Source: Setoptus koraiensis (lineage: Eukaryota > Arthropoda). From it: a stretch of DNA of 64,000 nucleotides. This document shows positions 58,347 to 64,000 of the stretch, piece by piece (positions within the stretch are counted from its first letter, which is position 1; each line of letters begins with the position of its first letter). Made by a program: the position numbers and the translations under genes. The stretch spans positions 1,178,001 through 1,242,000 of the forward strand of contig CM106585.1 of assembly GCA_048013815.1 (NCBI GenBank), written 5' to 3'. Below the pieces are notes generated by a model. It ran no database searches and was not told the DNA's origin. It saw only the letters and a program-made list of their open reading frames with translations.

Positions 58347-61117
58347 ATGGCGTTAGAGGAACCGACGTGCTGGCTTGACCTGTTGCCCGTCGAAGTTTTG
58401 CTCATAATACTCGACCATCTTAGAGATCACAACGATCGCTACCATTTGTGCCTGCTGTCGGACCGACTAGCGAGTGTGGTATTGGTATCATATCAATTAC
58501 ATCGGACAATTGAGAGTTTATCACTCGATTATTGCATGGCAAACTCTATCTCCCTTGAAACGCTGGAGCCAATCCTTACTAGTGCCTTAAAACTCAAGTC
58601 ACTCAAATTTACGAATAACAGAAGTGAGAATGCGCTCAGAGGGATAGGGCCCGACGCTCATTTCATAATAACTGACAATTGTCCACAATTGGAAAGCTTG
58701 GACGTGTCTGGAGTGTCAATAGCTCCGTCTGAGCTCACATCAATATTGGAAAAATGTGATAGAATGACAACTTTAATAATTACCAGTAATCGATTAGATG
58801 ATGACAAGGAGCTGGAGATCATCAAGAGTCGCTGGCCTAATTTATCAATTTTTGATAGGAGATACACTATTGATCCCAAGAGTCGCTGGCCAAATTTATT
58901 AATTCTCGATAATTACTCCTTTAAAAGACTTGATACTCCTTATCGTGCATCTCGAATAGGTGGAAAACTTTCGATTCTCAGTTTGACGGCGAGCGGAGAT
59001 TTATTCAGGAAAGAAGAAACTCTATTGGTTAATGAGATCCCGTTTAATGCTCACTCGTCAGAAGAAGACCTCAGATACTCCGAGCAAGATTTCACAGAAA
59101 TACAATGGAGTCGGCACTGCACTGGTGATGAATACTGGATTGCGAAAATAGAATTAGATGCATTCGATCGATCGTTTCTTCGAAATATCGACTTCCATAC
59201 CAATCTGGAGCTGTCTGAATTTAATGCACTCGGTGTGAGGATATGGTCAGCAAGAGGATGGCTTCATCATGTTAATATCATCTCTTCCCCTAACCGCCAT
59301 CTGCTTGTTGCACCTCGTCGCTCCGGCTCTCTTTCTGGGGGGTATATCAATTTCACACTGACTCATTTCTTTAGTCTTGATAAGAACTGGTGGTATTTTG
59401 ATGTATGCAAATATTTGCCAACTAAAGGCTTGTTCAGATTGATTAATCTCACGCTTATAGAAAAGCACAGAAAGAAGAGGACATTCATTGGGCTCCAACG
59501 AATCTTATCTGACAACTTGCTTCGTTCTGTCTTTCTTCCCCAAAGAAATGTACATGTAAACTGGTCAAGAAAAAATCTATTGAAATCTGTAACAATAGAC
59601 ATGAAGACCTTAGCTGATGATTTCAATCGGCTTGATGAATGTCAAATGGATGCAATCAAAAATTCATTGTCTAATAGAATCAGTTTGATCATGGGACCAA
59701 CGGGCACGGGAAAGACAGTGACTGCTACCTTATTGGCCTTGAAACTATTCCAGACGAGATTCTCTAGCAGATCCAAGATACTTTTTTGTGCTGCAGACAA
59801 CAAGACCATCGATAATATAGCAGAAAAGATTCACGAATCTGGCGAACTCAGAGTTGTTAGAATTGGTCCTGAGTATTTCATGAAAGAACAGGATGCAAAA
59901 TATAAGCCATATTACTTGAACAGGCTCTTGCACGAAAGAGGCCTTGATTCAATAGATCCTTTCGATATAAATGAACTAACGTTATTACTGTGGAGTTACT
60001 GTGATCCAGGAAGTTTAAGTCTTGAAAGTGACGAGAGAAAAAAAAATCGGAATGAGAGGAGTCGTTGCAAGCGAGAAATTCTTGACAAATCAGATGTTAT
60101 TTGTTGTACTTGCGAAGACATTCTTTCATTGTCAATATACAGTATGCCTTGTCTTATCGATTCTATAATTGTTGATGACTGCAGCCAAGTCAGAGTTCCA
60201 GACGGCTGAACCTGCTGCGATATCGGCCCAGAAGGTTTGTACTTGTAGGCGACGATAATCAATTCCAACCATTCATGAAGGAATGTTTATATAACAAACT
60301 CAAAGGTATCGGTTTCGAATCGATCTCGCTGAATGTTCAGTACCGCATGCACCCGGAGATAGCGAAATTTCCCAACGAACACTTCAATGGAGGAAAGATT
60401 AGGAATGGTATTCAAGCGAGCGATAGAAAGTGGATAGGTAACCAGGATATGTGCCCGTTCCCCAATCCCGACAGGCCCATCTATTTTCATTGCCACACTT
60501 CAGATGAGAGCTCGAGATCCCAATCGACATCGTGGATCAACGAGGGCGAAGTCGAAATCGTTATTGCCACGATTGATATTCTGCTTTCGCGGGGTCTTCA
60601 TAAGAACGACATTGGAGTGATAACACCTTACAAAGATCAGAGTAATCTTATCAGAGACCGATTAAAGCCCAGACCAAACCACCAACCAGCCGACGAAACG
60701 GACCATGCAGATTACATACACCTCCGATATATTTTGGGACAATATTATGATGGAGATGTTTGTGTCGAAGTAGATACAGTTGATACCACATACCAAGGTC
60801 GTGAAAAAAACTACATTATTGTTTCATTGGTTAGATCAAGAGACTGTTGTGGTTGTATTTTCGATTGGAGGATGTTGAATATAGCGCTTACTCGAGCTAA
60901 ATACGGTCTCATCATAATTGGAAACGGATTGGCTTTAGTGAACAATCCATTGCTTAATTTATTGCTTAAGGATTGTTCTGGTAGAGGACTGTTGTACTCT
61001 GAATTGTTGTCAGAGAAATCTCGACCTGTTACACTGGACGACCTGTTGTCGGAGAACGAAAATATCTTAGTTTGTGTAGGTTTATTGGTCAGGGATTTGA
61101 TAAATAAATTGACTTAG
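58347..61117 (+). CDS. F-box/LRR-UPF1-like helicase fusion protein, with one frame change
   Basis: From ATG at 58347: F-box (about residues 8-60, LDLLPVEVLLIILDHLRDH); leucine-rich region (about 65-200, CPQLESLDVSGV and similar turns); a domain of about 240 residues with no motif I can name; then a superfamily 1 helicase of UPF1/SMUBP2 type: Q-motif-like LDECQMDAI, Walker A GPTGTGKT (450-457), Walker B VDDCSQ (609-614), motif III GDDNQ (60248-60262), motif IV QYRMHPE (about 60338), motif V VDTTYQGRE and motif VI ALTRAKYG. The catalytic residues of all motifs seem present. The reading frame changes once in the overlap of two open frames between about 60179 and 60209, just after Walker B: a young pseudogene, a sequencing error or programmed shifting would all look like this. 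The tail EKSRPVTLDDLLSENENI is shared with relic copies A and B. The ankyrin gene C stop is 45 bp away on the other strand. No introns needed. Confidence 0.75.
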
Positions 61118-61162
61118 ATTGATGTGCCTCATATTAACTATACGGCTATGAGGCACCCACAA

Positions 61163-62050
61163 TCAACTATAGTATTCATCTGCTTCAAACAATATCCTTA
61201 TATAGTCGACTTCTCTTTCTTCTTCGACATTTTCGTCAGAACAAGTAAATCTTGACCACCGAATATGATCGAAAGGTTTTCTACCTTCATTATCTCTAAT
61301 AGTTGGGTCCGCGCCACAATCTAGCAACAGCCTGACCATATCATACCTTTCTGAGTGGCAAGCTACATGCAAAGCAGTAACGCCGTCAGAATTATCATTG
61401 TTATTTATATAGTCGATCAATCCTCGTCTTCGTTCCTTTTCCTCCACATGCTTGAGTAGTAGCTCTAAACATCTTATGCTCTCTCTCACAATAAAAGGTT
61501 CACCCTGGTAGTGGACAGGTAAGAAGCCATAACCTCCCTTCCCAAATTCGCTAGCAGAAGTCTTCTTATAATCTGCGTTGTTCTCTAGCAAAAACCTAGC
61601 GCTTTCATAACTCGCTGTCGAAATGGCAAATGCCAGGGGTGTTATACCCTGGTCGTTGTACTCGTTAATGTCAAAAAAACCTTGAGACATAACATAGCTG
61701 ATCATTTCAGGATGATTGGACCTTACAGCCCAATGTAGAAGATGACTACCGCTTTCTGTAGGATCAGCCCCGTTTCGAATGAGGATTGTTGCAATCTCAA
61801 CAGATCCGGCCTCAACAGCATCTATTAATGATCTAACATTAACACTAGCTCCCTTTGATATCAAGTAATTGACAGTGTCAACCTGCCTGGACCCAGAAGC
61901 GAGGGACAGTGCTGTATCGCCATGTTTATCGGTATAATCCACATCAATATTTTCCTCTTCAAGGTAGAACTTAATCTTCTCTATTCGCCCCAATCTGGCA
62001 TCGCTTAAAAGTTCCCATTTTCGTCCATTTTCGTTGTTGCTATGTTCCAT
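61163..62050 (-). CDS. Ankyrin-repeat protein, unit C
   Basis: An intact 295-codon frame from ATG at 62050. Ankyrin repeats are visible at about residues 43-72 (HGDTALSLASGSRQVDTVNY), 85-110, 112-142, 143-172 (GITPLAFAISTASYESARFL) and 228-262 (VTALHVACHSERYDMVRLLL), with the family linker CLELLLKHVEEKER between. It ends in an acidic tail (ENVEEEREVDYIRI). No signal peptide or membrane segment. It is the closest relative of gene A in the window and the partner of the only near-complete helicase gene. Its 5' end faces RAD1 divergently, with about 650 bp between. Probably a cytosolic or nuclear adaptor; function unknown. Confidence 0.87.
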   Translation of the reverse strand: MEHSNNENGRKWELLSDARLGRIEKIKFYLEEENIDVDYTDKHGDTALSLASGSRQVDTVNYLISKGASVNVRSLIDAVEAGSVEIATILIRNGADPTESGSHLLHWAVRSNHPEMISYVMSQGFFDINEYNDQGITPLAFAISTASYESARFLLENNADYKKTSASEFGKGGYGFLPVHYQGEPFIVRESIRCLELLLKHVEEKERRRGLIDYINNNDNSDGVTALHVACHSERYDMVRLLLDCGADPTIRDNEGRKPFDHIRWSRFTCSDENVEEEREVDYIRILFEADEYYS

Positions 62051-62306
62051 AGCTAAAGAAATAATAGCGCTTTTGTTAAAATTTTGTACTGATCAAATAT
62101 TTTACAAAAAATACCACTCTCTAACGTTAAGTAAAATTGTTTTGTTTACTTTAACCTATTTTGAGGAGAAACGGAGAGTGTTGTTAGTAACTTATGTAAA
62201 AATATTTATCAAGTTCTTATAGCGAAGAATTCTGGGTAAAACACCGTTAGGCTAATCTTTAGTCGAATTTTTTGTTCTAGATTTTATCCAAAAGCTCTAA
62301 ATTGAG
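62051..62306. other. 5' flank of ankyrin gene C
   Basis: AT-rich, no gene seen; probably the ankyrin promoter. Confidence 0.4.
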
Positions 62307-62368
62307 TGGGCGGTGACAGGTTCGAACTGCCGACCCCCTCGGTGTGATCGAGATGCTCTACCAACTCT
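62307..62368 (-). tRNA. Truncated tRNA-Val(CAC)-like sequence, bacterial style (pseudo-tRNA)
   Basis: On the minus strand the D-loop side AGTTGGTAGAGC, an anticodon stem TCTCG/CGAGG with loop ATCACAC (anticodon CAC), a short variable loop, a T-arm with TTCGAAC, and the acceptor strand ACCGCCC plus A are all present. The 5' acceptor strand and 5' D-stem are missing: the bases there (TATTTTAG) cannot pair with ACCGCCC. Animal nuclear tRNA-Val genes look different; the sequence resembles bacterial tRNA-Val. It could be a transferred fragment or the head of a tRNA-derived SINE. Probably not functional. Confidence 0.5.
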
Positions 62369-62398
62369 AAAATATACTATGACAAGATTAAGATGGCT

Positions 62399-62416
62399 TG
62401 CAAGTTGCAACTTGCA
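62399..62416. repeat. 18-bp perfect palindrome
   Basis: TGCAAGTTGCAACTTGCA, self-complementary without a spacer, between the tRNA-like fragment and RAD1. It could be a dimeric transcription-factor site. Confidence 0.85.
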
Positions 62417-62703
62417 GATCATATGGTTCACAATAATAAATCGGTCGCAAATAGTTTTTCATCTGACAGCGCTCACTGTGCGGACATTGTGTCGCCTTGT
62501 GTTCGGTTGTCCTCGGCAAGAAAGTCGAAATCCGCCGCACGGAAAATACACTGTGGAAGTTAGCGTAGCTTTTCTAGTTAAAAAAAATTGTTATTGCGAC
62601 TACCCTCCACAATAACTTGTAATAATAATAATACATGTATATCAGAGAGCTATCAATAATTATTTATCACTTGAACCGTTGTTGGACCGTAACAGTTAGC
62701 TTT

Positions 62704-63774
62704 ATGATGTATTCAGGAGGAGGTAGCAGCAGATTTAACAATTTTCAAAATCATAACCGTACTCATGGAACCCAAGAACCAGATTCTTCAATGAATAGAA
62801 ACTGTACCGACCTGGTTCTTCTAGATAGAACAAGCTCAACTATACCCCCAATTGGTAATTCCGTCCTTGATTCAACAGAAAACTCAATATTCACTGCCAA
62901 CCTTAGTGATGTCGCTATAATGAGCCAAGTTCTCAAAGAGATCAATCATGTCAACGACAAGTCTGTCTTTGTGATAAACAAGCAAGGAGTTAGGATAGTT
63001 ACGTCGGGTGAACCTTCGTTCCAAGTGTCCGTGCTGTTTGAGAAAGAAATGTTTGAAACTTATGTATATAATTCAAATCAGGACACAGAATTTGGATTTC
63101 TATTGAAACACTATATCCAGTGTCTTAATTTACTCTGTGATGATTTGGCCAACGACGATGATAGTCAAGTACATACCAATAACACTTCACGGTTTCCAAC
63201 ATCTTTGTATATGCAGTATAGAAGTAGGGGGGACCAAAAGAAGCTCAAGTTGGAGTTGGGATCGTACACGGCAAGAATTGATTTGAAATCTTTTGAAGCC
63301 GAAGTTCTGCCTCTAGGATACGGAGAAGGTGATGATGGAAACATTGGAAGCATCACCTTTAATTCAAGTAAATTCTACGAATTGATAAGTAGTCTGGATT
63401 TTTCCAGCAACTTCATAGAGATATCTTTGGAGAATTCGGGTACCCCTTTGAAATTGACAACAAATTCAGAGTTAGGTCAAGTTGAAGTAGTAGTCGTTGA
63501 CAGCCCACAGGAAAACATCATCATTGGTGGAACCAACAAATGTCCCTTATCTTCCACGTTCAATTTTAGATATAGAACAAGTTTTATGAAACCTGCTATA
63601 CAAGCATTAACAACTTCGTCAAGAGTAACTCTCAAATGCGATAGTTACGGACTACTATGCCTAGAGCACATAAAGAGTTACAACACTGCAACGTCATCAC
63701 AAGAAAACGTTCAGAGGAAATGCTCCGTAGAATATTATATGATGTCTGAAGCAAGTGAGGCAGAACTATACTGA
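62704..63774 (+). CDS. RAD1: RAD1 checkpoint clamp subunit (9-1-1 complex)
   Basis: Subunit of the ring-shaped 9-1-1 clamp (RAD9-RAD1-HUS1), which is loaded at damaged DNA in the nucleus and activates the ATR checkpoint. From Met 62704 the frame has 356 codons, longer than the roughly 280 residues of human RAD1. The extra length is a Ser/Asn-rich N-terminus of about 50 residues and an Asp/Asn-rich insert (ANDDDSQVHTNNT) in the first half. Family features seen: FTANLSDVAIMSQVLKEI at the first sliding-clamp fold, the QGVRI strand, FLLKHYIQCLNLLCD, ITFNSSKFYELISSLDF at the start of the second fold, and the C-terminal CSVEYYM that matches the family's CxVEYY ending. An upstream in-frame ATG at 62635 would add 23 hydrophobic residues; I prefer 62704 or 62707. 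No intron evident. Its stop is 9 bp from that of the kinase on the other strand. Confidence 0.88.
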   Translation: MMYSGGGSSRFNNFQNHNRTHGTQEPDSSMNRNCTDLVLLDRTSSTIPPIGNSVLDSTENSIFTANLSDVAIMSQVLKEINHVNDKSVFVINKQGVRIVTSGEPSFQVSVLFEKEMFETYVYNSNQDTEFGFLLKHYIQCLNLLCDDLANDDDSQVHTNNTSRFPTSLYMQYRSRGDQKKLKLELGSYTARIDLKSFEAEVLPLGYGEGDDGNIGSITFNSSKFYELISSLDFSSNFIEISLENSGTPLKLTTNSELGQVEVVVVDSPQENIIIGGTNKCPLSSTFNFRYRTSFMKPAIQALTTSSRVTLKCDSYGLLCLEHIKSYNTATSSQENVQRKCSVEYYMMSEASEAELY

Positions 63775-63783
63775 AGATTATGA

Positions 63784-64000
63784 TTATTCATCAGTGACAT
63801 CATCTACATCTTTCAGCCAAGGATGAGCCAGACAATCCGCAGCAGAGGCTCTTTTCTTGGGATCATAGGCTAACATAGGAAGAAGAAACGCCGCAAAATC
63901 TGTGGCATCTTTCTGAGACCATTCGTATTTTTCGTTGAGCACGGAGATCAAGTCCCAAGGCTTAAGGGATCCGATATTCTTGAGTTCGCCTAAAAGGGAT
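63784..64000 (-). CDS. SRPK: SR-protein kinase (SRPK family), C-terminal end, partial
   Basis: The last 71 codons of a gene that continues beyond the window edge. SRPKs phosphorylate Arg-Ser repeats of splicing factors. The visible part is the end of the kinase C-lobe: LKPWDLISVLNEKYEWSQ, DFAAFLLPMLAYDPKKRASA and CLAHPWL, which follow SRPK closely (LKPWxLxxVLxEKYEWSxxxAxxFxxFLxPMLxxxPxKRAxAxxCLxHPWL). It ends in a short acidic tail (KDVDDVTDE) before TAA at 63786-63784. Which SRPK paralogue cannot be told from this piece. Confidence 0.92.
   Translation of the reverse strand, partial: SLLGELKNIGSLKPWDLISVLNEKYEWSQKDATDFAAFLLPMLAYDPKKRASAADCLAHPWLKDVDDVTDE

Noticed and set aside
1-64000. CRISPR array, rRNA or bacterial operons
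   Set aside because: Tandem repeats lack unique spacers of constant length, no rRNA motifs were seen, and gene structure is eukaryotic.

Overview
The window reads as nuclear DNA of an animal, most probably an arthropod with a compact genome. A mite or another small chelicerate would fit, but nothing here proves the group. The evidence is metazoan-type genes at the right end (a RAD1 checkpoint clamp subunit and the end of an SR-protein kinase), canonical GT..AG splice signals, a CTCF-like motif, relics of a Mutator-like (MULE) DNA transposon, and abundant CAA/TTG microsatellite. I see no operons, rRNA or CRISPR.

There are two very different parts. From 1 to about 53.2 kb the DNA is a sea of low-complexity sequence with no gene I can name. 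It is full of (CAA)n/(TTG)n tracts, short minisatellites, GGCC-centred words such as GGGGCCC and TGGCCA, and repeated TTAYGTAA boxes. It looks like the introns and regulatory surroundings of one or more large genes. Within it I can support three splice-signal-anchored candidates, all on the minus strand: the end of a very long open frame at 8.34-12.26 kb that runs into an AAG|GTGAGT donor; an open frame at 19.85-20.51 kb ending at a GTAAGT donor; and a small two-exon gene model at 46.59-47.20 kb that would encode an 89-residue secreted protein. A MULE relic lies at 42.86-43.15 kb.

From about 53.3 to 64 kb the DNA is more AT-rich and gene-dense. Its core is a locus repeated three times. Each unit has a plus-strand gene coding for an F-box/leucine-rich region fused to a UPF1-like superfamily 1 helicase, facing tail to tail a minus-strand ankyrin-repeat gene. 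Unit C (58.3-62.05 kb) is nearly complete, unit A keeps an intact ankyrin gene but only scraps of the helicase, and unit B keeps a helicase tail that a MULE appears to have entered, plus an ankyrin pseudogene. To the right are a truncated bacterial-style tRNA-Val-like sequence, an apparently complete RAD1, and the last 71 codons of an SRPK-type kinase on the opposite strand.

The repeated, decaying, convergent helicase-ankyrin pair is the best candidate for an undescribed system. The gene ends lie about 40-45 bp apart, so overlapping antisense 3' ends are likely. What the pair does cannot be told from sequence alone.
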